Made by a program: the position numbers and the translations under genes. Positions 32,936 through 40,596 of a DNA stretch of 58,554 nt are shown here, in pieces (position 1 is the first letter of the stretch; every line of letters begins with the position of its first letter). The stretch comes from Oscillospiraceae bacterium (GTDB lineage: Bacteria; Bacillota; Clostridia; Oscillospirales; Ruminococcaceae): contig JAQXGE010000022.1 of assembly GCA_029006135.1 (NCBI GenBank), positions 1 to 58,554 on the forward strand, written 5' to 3'. Under the pieces are notes generated by a model, which ran no database searches, was not told the DNA's origin, and worked only from the letters and a program-made list of their open reading frames with translations.

Positions 32936-34030
32936 CAGAAAGAAAACAGCCGGAGATAAGGAACCAGCAGTTCCAAGAAAAAGCCGCTTTCAAAGGAAAC
33001 GGAAAAGGCTCGGCAGCATCCCCAATGATTCAGCAGGAAGATTTTTCAAAGGCTTTCAAAGGAAAGTCTCAATGGAAACACCTGATGATACAGGGAATCT
33101 GAAACCGAAAGGCCGCCGAATAAACTTGAAAGAGAAAAGGCAAAGCCGGCAGGATTTCGTAAGGAAGGAGGCTCAAGTCCAATGGCTAATTGTAAAGATC
33201 CCATTCATCACCGGCGGGCCTGGGCCTGCTGAAAAAGACGAACCACATCGACAGCCAAAGGTCATTACCTGAGTGAAAGAGAAAAGATTGATGGATCGGT
33301 TCGGCAAACTTTGAAGCAGCAGACCCAGGGACCCGTCAAAAGAAGTCCCCGCATTGAAGATAGATTGGATGAAGTTTTCAGCAAAGAGTATGACCGAATA
33401 AAACGCATAAAAGCGTTGGTTCTGATGAGAAACGGATAATTTTCGGACACATAACCCGACTTGAATATATCCCGAAAAAGAATCATTAGACAGTAAAGGG
33501 AAATTCCAATGAGCTGAAATAATTTCCCCTGACACAAGGAGATGTCAGGAGGTCAATACAAACGAAGCATTGTAAGGTTACCGGTGATCTTTATGAAAGA
33601 ATCCACCCCGCCGAACAGTTCGTTCTTCACCTGATCAGCAAGGAGAAACTCCAATGTACTAAGAGTAAAGAGGAGACAATCCTCTGGCATCAGACCCGCT
33701 GATTGCACTGTATCCCCGTTCCAGAGATGCTATCCCAATCGGAAATGTCAATTCAGTGGCTCCGTTCGCAAGAATCCAGTTCATTGAAAACCGAAGACCT
33801 TGATTGGAACTGCAAATAACGAACCAAAGGGATTGCAATCCATGACCGAAACTGACCGTCATTCAACGGAATAAAATCCATCGAGTGCATAAGCAATCGA
33901 AAGTAAGGATGAGGTTGCCATGAAAATGAGCAAACAGTCCGAAAAATGATGACCAAGGGTATGAGGCTATGACTCCAATTAAGTAGAACCGCCCCGGCAC
34001 CACAAGGGTAGAAGGTGCCGGGGCTTTTTT
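32936..34030 (+). ncRNA. Candidate large (about 1.1 kb) structured non-coding RNA
   Basis: About 1,095 nt between a promoter and a perfect intrinsic terminator with no credible coding frame; it is A/G-rich on this strand and much less GC-rich than its neighbours. Many local helices are visible: GGAAC/GTTCC (32960-32974), CCTG/CAGG (33081-33094), AACGC/GCGTT (33402-33417), GGATA..TCGG/CCGA..TATCC (33434-33472), GGGAAATT/AATTTCCC (33498-33528), CTGAC/GTCAG (33529-33548), GGAG/CTCC (33642-33652), AGAGGA/TCCTCT (33669-33685), ATCAG/CTGAT (33689-33703), and nested GTTCG..CAGTTC/GAACTG..CGAAC (33764-33824). GAAA-type loops and A-rich joints are frequent. I find no group II domain V and no match to OLE, GOLLD or ROOL as I remember them. 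Role unknown. Confidence 0.65.
33991..34030 (+). terminator. Intrinsic terminator of the large RNA
   Basis: GCCCCGGCACC (33991-34001) pairs perfectly with GGTGCCGGGGC (34014-34024), followed by six T. Confidence 0.92.
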
Positions 34031-34164
34031 GCGGCTTGTGTCGGCTTTTTTCGTCCGCCCTTCCCTGCCCGAAATCCGCCTGCGGCTATGATTGCCGCCA
34101 TGCCGGACACAGGAATCATTCCGCCGCCGGCATAGCAAAAACGCCGCCGCATAAAAATCAACCA

Positions 34165-34218
34165 AAAGCAAAAAATCCCCGATTCCCGGGCTGTCATGCT
34201 CAGGTATCGGGGATTTTT
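34165..34218 (-). terminator. Terminator of the XRE repressor gene
   Basis: AAAAATCCCCGAT (34171-34183) pairs with ATCGGGGATTTTT (34206-34218) around a 22-nt loop; on the minus strand TTTTTGCTTTT follows. Positions 34031-34164 and 34219-34323 show no gene. Confidence 0.7.
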
Positions 34219-34323
34219 AACATCTTTTGCCATAAGATTCAGTATCTTATCCGCGGGCCTGCCGCAGACAGCGTCCCGACAAGTCGAGGCGGGCACCGCG
34301 GCGTACAGGCCGATTTATAAAAT

Positions 34324-34680
34324 TCACTCTTTATCGCCCTTACTTTGGTTCAGTTCCGCGCGCAGGCGGATCAGCATGGCAATATCTTCCTTATCCTGTT
34401 CGGTGAGGGAACCGCGCAGCCCCTGATAGGCCGCAATCGGCTCATCCCGGATGAGGTCATCCAGTGTACTTGTGCTGTCCGTCATGCCGTACAGCTCGTT
34501 GGGTGTCAGGTCCAGCACTTCACAGAGTTGGCGAATCAAATCTCCGTTCGGTTCGGTGAGATTGTTTTCCCAGTTGCTGACGGTTGTGTTCTGCACGCCA
34601 AGACGGTCGGCAAGTTCCTTTTGGGTTAGCCCCTTTGCCTTGCGCGCCGCCTGAATCCGCGGTCCAAAATTGATTGACAT
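34324..34680 (-). CDS. XRE family repressor of the phage-tail module
   Basis: 118 residues; ATG 34680 with AGGAGGTGA upstream (better than the GTG at 34689). The N-terminal HTH reads IQAARKAKGLTQKELADRLGVQNTTVSNWENNLTEP, followed by LIRQLCEVLDLTPNELYG, a lambda-CI/Cro-type DNA-binding domain. The C-terminal 50 residues are helical and charged (LTEQDKEDIAMLIRLRAELNQ), probably for dimerisation; there is no S24 peptidase domain, so RecA-driven self-cleavage is not expected. It faces the tail-gene operon across a 157-bp region containing two palindromes and divergent promoters. Confidence 0.88.
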   Translation of the reverse strand: MSINFGPRIQAARKAKGLTQKELADRLGVQNTTVSNWENNLTEPNGDLIRQLCEVLDLTPNELYGMTDSTSTLDDLIRDEPIAAYQGLRGSLTEQDKEDIAMLIRLRAELNQSKGDKE

Positions 34681-34698
34681 CTGCCTCACCTCCTCTTA

Positions 34699-34727
34699 AC
34701 TTTACCACAGCGCAGAGAAATTGTAAA
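34699..34727 (-). promoter_or_regulatory. Promoter of the XRE repressor gene
   Basis: Minus strand TTTACA (34722-34727), 17 bp, TAAAGT (34699-34704). Confidence 0.55.
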
Positions 34728-34740
34728 GAAAAAAATCCAG

Positions 34741-34752
34741 ATTTCATGAAAT
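34741..34752. promoter_or_regulatory. Operator-like palindrome 1
   Basis: Perfect 12-bp palindrome ATTTCATGAAAT, upstream of both divergent promoters. Probable repressor or co-regulator site. Confidence 0.4.
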
Positions 34753-34758
34753 TTTTGA

Positions 34759-34786
34759 TTGACATTCCATTTTTTATGAATATAAT
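34759..34786 (+). promoter_or_regulatory. Promoter of the phage-tail operon
   Basis: Consensus TTGACA (34759-34764), 16 bp, consensus TATAAT (34781-34786): the strongest promoter in the window, so tight repression would be expected. Confidence 0.8.
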
Positions 34787-34793
34787 TAAAGAT

Positions 34794-34814
34794 GATTCCA
34801 GAATTTATGGAATC
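34794..34814. promoter_or_regulatory. Operator-like palindrome 2 at the tail-operon start site
   Basis: GATTCCA (34794-34800), 7 bp, TGGAATC (34808-34814), perfect arms, beginning at the predicted transcription start. A repressor bound here would block the tail promoter. Confidence 0.6.
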
Positions 34815-34837
34815 GAAAATTATAAGGAGGAATGTCT

Positions 34838-35302
34838 ATGCAGAATCTTACCATTGACACCGGCGTGCAGTGTTTTGCCGTCAACGGAGGCCCCGAGAAC
34901 GGCGGCGGGGTGCTGCGCTTCAACCCCGGTGACCCGGGTGTGTACAGCCGTTTTCTTGCGCTGGAACCCGAGATGAAGGAACTGGAACACAGCCTGAGCG
35001 AAAAAGGTCAGCAGCTGCCCGAGAAAGACGGCAAGGGCGCGCTTGAGCTTTTGGACGAGGCGGACCGCCGTGCCAAGGCACTGCTGGCGGAAGTGTTCGG
35101 TCCCGGGAATGACTTTGACTCCATTTTGGGCGGTGCGAGCCTGATGGCGGTGGCATCCAACGGGGAGCGGGTCATTACCAACCTGTTTGCCGCCCTGCAG
35201 CCCATTTTGGAGCAGGGTGCGCAAACCTGCGCACAGCAGCGCGCCGAGACGGCTGTGGCACAGGCCAACGCCCGCCGCGCCGCGCGGGGAGACAGTGAAT
35301 GA
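34838..35302 (+). CDS. Phage tail assembly chaperone-like protein
   Basis: 154 residues; ATG 34838 is 7 nt after AAGGAGG (the ATG at 34832 is too close). VLRFNPGDPGVYSRF near residue 30 and FDSILGGASLMAVASNGERVITNLFAALQPIL in the C-terminal half match the small alpha-helical chaperones (gpG-like, DUF6673 type) that lie before the tape measure in siphophages. It is the first gene of the tail operon. The major tail tube gene that normally precedes it is absent. Confidence 0.7.
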   Translation: MQNLTIDTGVQCFAVNGGPENGGGVLRFNPGDPGVYSRFLALEPEMKELEHSLSEKGQQLPEKDGKGALELLDEADRRAKALLAEVFGPGNDFDSILGGASLMAVASNGERVITNLFAALQPILEQGAQTCAQQRAETAVAQANARRAARGDSE

Positions 35303-35868
35303 CAGATGCCTGGTGCCTGCCGAGCTGCCTGACGGTGGAGGGGAAAAGCTACGGAATCCACGCGGATTACCGGGATGTTCTGGACGTAATCCAGTGCCTG
35401 AACGGCAAAGACGAGCCGGAATTTATCCGCTGGTATGTAGCTTTGTCGCTTTTCTACAAGGAGGAGGTCCCGGTCTGTCACCGAAGTGCGGCGATGAATG
35501 CCATGGCAGATTTCATCGCCTGCGGTCAGCCGCAGTCCTGTGCGCCGGGGCCAAAATTGCTGGATTGGCAGCGGGATGCCGCGGTGATTGTGGCGGACGT
35601 GAACCGGGTCGCCGGGCAGGAAGTGCGTGCGCTCCCCTTTTTGCACTGGTGGACCTTTATCGCCTACTTCAATGCTATCGGGGAGGGACAGCTCTCCACC
35701 CTGCTGCGTGTGCGCGGCAAATTGCGGCGCGGGCGCAAACTTGAACCTTGGGAGATGGATTATTACCGCGAAAATCGTGCTCTTGTGGACGGCCGCGAAC
35801 CGCCGACCGTCCAGGAGCAGCAGGAAAAAGCCCGGCTGGAACGGATTTTGGCCGGAAAAGAACCATAA
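35299..35868 (+). CDS. Gp15-like second tail assembly chaperone
   Basis: 189 residues, overlapping the previous gene by 4 nt (ATGA). The segment LPFLHWWTFIAYFNAIGEGQLSTLL followed by R-G-K-x-R-R-G-R-K-L-E-P-W-E is the core of bacteriophage Gp15 proteins, which occupy the gpT position between the first chaperone and the tape measure. In many phages the second chaperone is made by frameshift; here it is a separate overlapping gene. Probably works with the preceding product on the tape measure. Confidence 0.8.
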   Translation: MTDAWCLPSCLTVEGKSYGIHADYRDVLDVIQCLNGKDEPEFIRWYVALSLFYKEEVPVCHRSAAMNAMADFIACGQPQSCAPGPKLLDWQRDAAVIVADVNRVAGQEVRALPFLHWWTFIAYFNAIGEGQLSTLLRVRGKLRRGRKLEPWEMDYYRENRALVDGREPPTVQEQQEKARLERILAGKEP

Positions 35869-35879
35869 GGAGGTGACGT

Positions 35880-37601
35880 ATGGCAAATACTTATGCGGGT
35901 TCAATCAATGTTGACACTTCATCCGGCAATCAAAGTTCGAGCGTGCGTGTGCTCTCAGAGGAATTGAGCGGGCTTGAGGACCAGCTGCAGAAGGTTAGTC
36001 AGGCAATGGATACCGCTTTTGCCGCGCAGCAGGTACAGGCGCTGGCAAAAGGCACCACTGCCGCCGCCAAGGCTCAGAACCAACTGGCATCCGCCGTCCG
36101 CAAGGCCGGGCAGTCAGCCCGTCATTCCCTTGCAGATTTTGATGAACTGAACCGTTTGGCGAGCGCGGCCACCTCGAGCAGCAGTTCCTCGAGCCGATCC
36201 AGCAAAAAAAATACCAAAAGCACTGCGGAGAAAAGCGCAGAGATGCAGGAAGCGCCCACCGAGAGTGCTCTGGATGGGCTGAAAGATTTTTTCTCCGTTC
36301 TGCGTGAAAATCTTGAACCCTCCGCCGTTCTATGGCAAAACACCTGGGCGCAGATGAAACAGACCGCCGCCGAGGTCTGGCCGCAGATTCGGCAGGCGGC
36401 ACAGGATTGTTGGGACAATGCGCTCTCTCCCCTGCTGCTCAATCTGCGGGACGTTTTTCTTCCCGGGGTTATCAACAGTTTCTCGGCCGCTTTTGCGCCG
36501 CTTGTCAGCGGGGCAGGCATCACCGCGATTCAGGCATTTGGAGAAGGATTTGTCTGGAGCTGCGGGATTCTCAGTGAGGCGGTAAACAGTGTGGTCATTC
36601 CTGCGCTCAACCTGCTGCTGACGGTTTGGCAGGGAATGATGGAGGGGATTTCCTCCGCCTGGGCCACCTACGGGGAGCCGCTGGCACAGGGTATCCTGCT
36701 GGCGTTCACCAATTTTGAGGAAATCCTCACTCTGGTGTGGCAGAACACGCTTCAGCCTTTTTTCCAGTTCTGTATCGAGAGTGTTGGCACGCTCTGGGAG
36801 CAGCATCTGCAGCCGCTCTGGAATAACCTGACGATGCTTTTCAGCGAAATTGGCCTGTGTGTGCTGAATTTCTGGAACGGTGTGCTCGCACCGCTGGCCG
36901 CGTGGCTGGCGGAAAATTTCGGTCCCGTATTTGAACTGGTATTTGAGGCCATTGCAGGGGCCGTAATCGGGACTGTGGGTGTTCTTTCTGATTTGATGAA
37001 CACCGCAGTTGAACTGTTCCGGGGCGTGACGGAGTTCCTGAACGCCGTGTTCCGCCATGACTGGGATGCCGCCTGGATTGCCGTGCAAAGCACGGTGATT
37101 GGCGTGTGGGAAGGCATTACCTCTGCGGTAAAAGGTGCGGTGAACACCGTTATCGGCTTTGTCAACGGGATGATTTCCGCCGTTGTGGCCGGTGTAAACA
37201 CCGTCACACGGGCCCTCAACGGCCTTTCTTTCACCATCCCGGACTGGGTGCCGGGAATCGGCGGGAACCATTTTGGGTTTAATATCGGCACTGTCACCGC
37301 ACCGCAGATTCCCTACCTTGCGCAGGGTGCAGTCATTCCTCCCAACCGGGAATTTCTGGCCGTACTGGGTGACCAGACAAGCGGCACCAACGTGGAAGCG
37401 CCGCTCTCCACCATCCAGCAGGCTGTGGCTGAGGTCATGGATGACAATATTACCGCCATGATGGCCGGATTTGAAGCGCTCCGCGATGAGCTGAGCGCCC
37501 TGCGCGGCGATGTGCAGAGCATCGAGGTTGGCGATGAAGTCATCGGGCGTGCCGCCAGACGCTGGAACCGAAAGATGGCAATTCTGGGAGGTGCACTCTG
37601 A
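35880..37601 (+). CDS. Short phage tail tape measure protein
   Basis: 573 residues; ATG 35880 after AAGGAGGTG. An N-terminal helical part with a Ser-rich stretch (about 95-115) leads to long amphipathic/hydrophobic segments rich in Trp (repeated W-x-x-x-x-x-P, about 140-420). The tail-end motif IPDWVPGIGGNHFGFNIG, PYLAQGAVIPPNREFLAVLGDQ is typical of Firmicute siphophage tape measures. At roughly 1.5 Angstrom per residue this predicts a tail of only about 85 nm. No peptidase or lysozyme domain seen. The stop overlaps the next start (TGATG). Confidence 0.85.
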   Translation: MANTYAGSINVDTSSGNQSSSVRVLSEELSGLEDQLQKVSQAMDTAFAAQQVQALAKGTTAAAKAQNQLASAVRKAGQSARHSLADFDELNRLASAATSSSSSSSRSSKKNTKSTAEKSAEMQEAPTESALDGLKDFFSVLRENLEPSAVLWQNTWAQMKQTAAEVWPQIRQAAQDCWDNALSPLLLNLRDVFLPGVINSFSAAFAPLVSGAGITAIQAFGEGFVWSCGILSEAVNSVVIPALNLLLTVWQGMMEGISSAWATYGEPLAQGILLAFTNFEEILTLVWQNTLQPFFQFCIESVGTLWEQHLQPLWNNLTMLFSEIGLCVLNFWNGVLAPLAAWLAENFGPVFELVFEAIAGAVIGTVGVLSDLMNTAVELFRGVTEFLNAVFRHDWDAAWIAVQSTVIGVWEGITSAVKGAVNTVIGFVNGMISAVVAGVNTVTRALNGLSFTIPDWVPGIGGNHFGFNIGTVTAPQIPYLAQGAVIPPNREFLAVLGDQTSGTNVEAPLSTIQQAVAEVMDDNITAMMAGFEALRDELSALRGDVQSIEVGDEVIGRAARRWNRKMAILGGAL

Positions 37602-37975
37602 TGCTGACAAAGACCGAGCTTTTCAAGATTGACGGTGCCGCCATGTATGCACCCGCAAACGAACAGGCACACAGTTTTGAGGACCTCGACAGCGCCGACA
37701 GCGGACGCGATGAGAGCGGTATTATGCACCGCTTCCGTGTGCGTGAGAAGGTCGGAAGCTGGAGTTTTGAATACCCCATCTGCACCGAAGCGGAGAAAAA
37801 TGCCATTCTGGCGCAGTTCGCAGGGAAGGAGACTTTTTCCTTCACACATCCCGGAAAAAACGACAGCACTGTGCCCGAAACCTGCACCGCTTACATGAGC
37901 AAGTACAGCATTGCCTGGCACAGTGCAAAAAACGGACTGTGGCACAACCTGAAATTCAACATTATTGAATGTTAA
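37601..37975 (+). CDS. Phage tail protein next to the hub (DUF6711-like)
   Basis: 124 residues. Beta-rich small protein with LFKIDGAAMYAP, RVREKVGSWSFEYP, FSFTHPGKND and WHNLKFNIIEC. Size and position between tape measure and hub match the distal-tail-associated proteins of Firmicute prophages. The assignment rests on position and overall look; no catalytic motif. Its stop codon overlaps the Shine-Dalgarno of the following gene. Confidence 0.6.
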   Translation: MLTKTELFKIDGAAMYAPANEQAHSFEDLDSADSGRDESGIMHRFRVREKVGSWSFEYPICTEAEKNAILAQFAGKETFSFTHPGKNDSTVPETCTAYMSKYSIAWHSAKNGLWHNLKFNIIEC

Positions 37976-40202
37976 AGGAGGTGCGCGTATCAGACACATC
38001 ATTGTACTTCCTGACGGCAGTGAGCTTTCTTCCGGTTCGATTGGGGCGGATGCTCTGCAGGAAGTGACGCTGACTGAAAGCCTCAGCGCAGACCCGCCCG
38101 AGGATGCAGAGCTGGAGCCGGGCGGCGCGAGTACGGCTTGTCTTGAGTTTTCCGTCCTGACGAACGGTTCAGCCCGGCTCATGACGGCCGGCACGGAATT
38201 TGACCTTTACCGCGAAGAGGACGGTGCGCGAACACTCCTCGGGCATTTCACGGCCGAAAAGCCTGTAAAATCCGGGCGCAGCGCTTACAAAACCACTGCG
38301 TGGGACAACGTCACCAAGCTCGACAAAAATCTTTCGCCCTGGCTGTATGACAATCAAAGTGCCTTCCCCATGCCGCTTCTCGATTTTGCCAAGGCCGTCT
38401 GTGCGCAGTGCGGCGTGACGCTTCTCTGCGATGACCTGCCCAATGCCGGTTTTTCCGTCTCTGCCTTTTACGCGGACGACCTGACCGGTCTTCTGCTCAT
38501 GCAGTGGGTCGGTCAGGCGGCGGGGCGGTTTTTGCGCGCGCGGCCGGATGGTCAGCTTGAATTTTCCTGGTACGCTGACCGTACCACGCAGGCCGGTGCG
38601 GCACCGCGTGACAGCCGTACCGTCACGCTTTTGGCGGCTCAGCCGGACGGGAAAATTCTTCAGGCGAGCGGCGGGAAGTTCCTCGCCTTAAAAGACAATT
38701 TCGGCATTGCCTACCCTTACGCCATGGACGGCCTGAGCTTTGAAGACTATGAGACCGCTCCGCCCGACAAGGTGCAAATCCGGCAGTCCGACTCGGACAT
38801 TGGCGTGATTTACCCGCCTGATGCCACCGGCACCAACACCTACGTCATACAGGGCAATATGCTGCTTGCCTCTGCATCGGCGGCAGCGCTCGAACCGGTA
38901 GCGGCATCGCTGTACACCCTGCTGCGCGGCATCACTTATACCCCGGCAAAAATCAAGCTGCTGGCGCGCGATGTCATCCACCCCGGTGACATTGTTCGTG
39001 TCCGTGACGCTTCCGGCCGGGTCTTTACCACTGCGGTCATGACCCGGACCGCTTCCGGCGGATGCGACACCCTCGAGAGCACCGGTTCCCCGAGCCGCGA
39101 CAGCGTTTCGGCCGTCAACCGGAAAGGCTACAAAAACCTGCAGGGCAAAATGCTCGAAATCGCCGCCGACATTGACGGGCTGAACATCAAGGCGTCCGAA
39201 CTGAGCGGGAATTATTCCGCGCTCGAACAGAAAGTGGACGGCTTTACCCTGACAGTGACAAACGGGGACAGCACTTCCACCCTGAAGCTCAAGAGCGGCA
39301 GTACCGAGCTGTCCAGCGCAGAAATCAAGTTCAGCGGCATGGTCACCATCTCGAACCTGAAAACCGCTGGAAGTTCCGTCATTAACGGTTCCAACATCAC
39401 GACCGGAACCATCGCCAACGCAGACCGCTCTGCGCTCTTTGACTTAGACGGAAAAAGATTCCGGATGGGCACTTCCTCGGGCGACCGTGTTCTCATCACC
39501 AAAAGCGGCATTGAGTGGTACGGCGGAAACAGTTACAGCTCCACGGCCTCCGCACAGGGCATCATCAAGAACGGCCTGACTACAGGAGCGACCGGCGATA
39601 CCTGCGTAATCGGGGCCGATACGCGCTACCAGAAGTACGGATGGTACCATGATGGGGAGTTTTCCGGCATTACCGTTGAGCAAATAGACAAAGAGGTGGC
39701 CGTGCCGAACCTTTTGTCGGTAGGCGGAAAAGTCTCCTGCCGCGCGCTGTCTGCTTGGGAGAGCAAGGAACGCATTGTACCAACCGTATTCGGCAACATC
39801 GGCATGGAAGCACTCGAGACCCCGCAGCCCACCTTTGCCGATTGGGGCGAGGGCGTCTGCAACGAGGATGGCCTGTGTCTGGCCGTGCCGGATGCCCGCT
39901 TTGCTGAAACGGTGAGCGCTTCCCAGCGCCCCGCCTGGATTGTGACCGACCGCAGCGGCGAAGGCTCGCTCTGGGCGCAGGATTATGCGGACAGCGCACT
40001 CATCCACGGCAAGCCCGGGCAGCGCTTTGCCTGGCTCTGCCTGAACGCACAGCGCGGGTTTGAGGGGCAGTATGCAGTGCTCAGCGATGCAAAGGAGCCG
40101 TCCAGCGAGGACGGAGATTGGCTGCTGTGCTACACCGGCGACCTTGCACAGCAGGAAGAAAAAAATCTGGAAGAATTACTACTGAAGGAGGCAGAAACAT
40201 GA
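37965..40202 (+). CDS. Phage tail hub/baseplate protein
   Basis: 745 residues if begun at TTG 37965. A strong AAAGGAGGTG (37974-37983) has no ATG, GTG or TTG in frame at normal spacing; ATC or ATT codons lie there, so the true start is uncertain. The N-terminal half resembles siphophage hub (Tal/gp27-like) folds: LEFSVLTNGSARLMTAGTEF, TAWDNVTKLDKNLS, LARDVIHPGDIVRVRD. The middle has fibre-like repeats (DIDGLNIKASELSGNYSALEQKV, INGSNITTGTIANADRS). The C-terminal 150 residues are an extra domain, possibly receptor-binding. No lytic-enzyme domain seen. Confidence 0.75.
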   Translation: MNVKGGARIRHIIVLPDGSELSSGSIGADALQEVTLTESLSADPPEDAELEPGGASTACLEFSVLTNGSARLMTAGTEFDLYREEDGARTLLGHFTAEKPVKSGRSAYKTTAWDNVTKLDKNLSPWLYDNQSAFPMPLLDFAKAVCAQCGVTLLCDDLPNAGFSVSAFYADDLTGLLLMQWVGQAAGRFLRARPDGQLEFSWYADRTTQAGAAPRDSRTVTLLAAQPDGKILQASGGKFLALKDNFGIAYPYAMDGLSFEDYETAPPDKVQIRQSDSDIGVIYPPDATGTNTYVIQGNMLLASASAAALEPVAASLYTLLRGITYTPAKIKLLARDVIHPGDIVRVRDASGRVFTTAVMTRTASGGCDTLESTGSPSRDSVSAVNRKGYKNLQGKMLEIAADIDGLNIKASELSGNYSALEQKVDGFTLTVTNGDSTSTLKLKSGSTELSSAEIKFSGMVTISNLKTAGSSVINGSNITTGTIANADRSALFDLDGKRFRMGTSSGDRVLITKSGIEWYGGNSYSSTASAQGIIKNGLTTGATGDTCVIGADTRYQKYGWYHDGEFSGITVEQIDKEVAVPNLLSVGGKVSCRALSAWESKERIVPTVFGNIGMEALETPQPTFADWGEGVCNEDGLCLAVPDARFAETVSASQRPAWIVTDRSGEGSLWAQDYADSALIHGKPGQRFAWLCLNAQRGFEGQYAVLSDAKEPSSEDGDWLLCYTGDLAQQEEKNLEELLLKEAET

Positions 40203-40396
40203 ATAAAATCACCGGCGTATCGGTGCGCACGGCCGCGGAGGGCAAGTGCGTGAGTTATGCGTTCCGCGAAATGGATGAGGCGGGCAACATTACCTCGGCC
40301 CAGAAAATCGGCAGCTTTATTGCGCTGGATTCGGCCCTGCTCGATGCCATTGCCGCACTTGAGCAGGCCGCCGCGGACCATCTTGGGGAGGAATGA
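40199..40396 (+). CDS. Small protein of the tail operon
   Basis: 65 residues; ATG 40199 overlaps the hub stop (ATGA) and follows AAGGAGGCAG. The sequence (VRTAAEGKCVSYAFREMDEAGNI...LLDAIAALEQAAADHLGEE) predicts a short beta part and a C-terminal helix. Comparable small proteins sit after the hub in many Firmicute prophages; function unknown. Confidence 0.65.
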   Translation: MNKITGVSVRTAAEGKCVSYAFREMDEAGNITSAQKIGSFIALDSALLDAIAALEQAAADHLGEE

Positions 40397-40398
40397 GG

Positions 40399-40596
40399 AT
40401 GGACAGTAAGGAAAGCGCCCGGCCCCTGAACGATGACGAACGCATTGAGCGCGAGCGCAGTGAGATTGTGGCCGCAATGAACCGGGCCGGGATGCCGTAC
40501 AGCGTGCACGAACTGATTCTGCTCACCCTGCTCAGCGATGTGCAGAAGCAGAAAGCCGCGGCTTTGCGCGGCGGGGAGGAGAGCACCGATGGCTGA
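40399..40596 (+). CDS. Small charged protein of the tail operon
   Basis: 65 residues; ATG 40399 is 7 nt after GGGGAGG (the alternative ATG at 40393 is too close). Highly charged N-terminus (DDERIERERSEIVAAMNRAG) and a helical C-terminus (ELILLTLLSDVQKQK). No family recognised. Its 3' end overlaps the next gene by 8 nt, so it is a true member of the operon. Confidence 0.6.
   Translation: MDSKESARPLNDDERIERERSEIVAAMNRAGMPYSVHELILLTLLSDVQKQKAAALRGGEESTDG

Noticed and set aside
32880-33272. 130-codon Lys/Arg-rich frame at the 5' part of the large RNA
   Set aside because: It begins before the predicted transcription start, uses TTG without a ribosome site, and has no motif; basic composition is expected from A/G-rich RNA.
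32936-34030. Group II intron or known large RNA (OLE, GOLLD, ROOL)
   Set aside because: No GTGYG 5' end, no domain V helix and no reverse transcriptase; length and visible helices do not match the known large RNAs as I remember them. A covariance search is needed to be certain.
33979-34296. 105-codon minus-strand frame over the RNA terminator
   Set aside because: It includes the large-RNA terminator and the repressor terminator hairpin, so it is unlikely to be translated.
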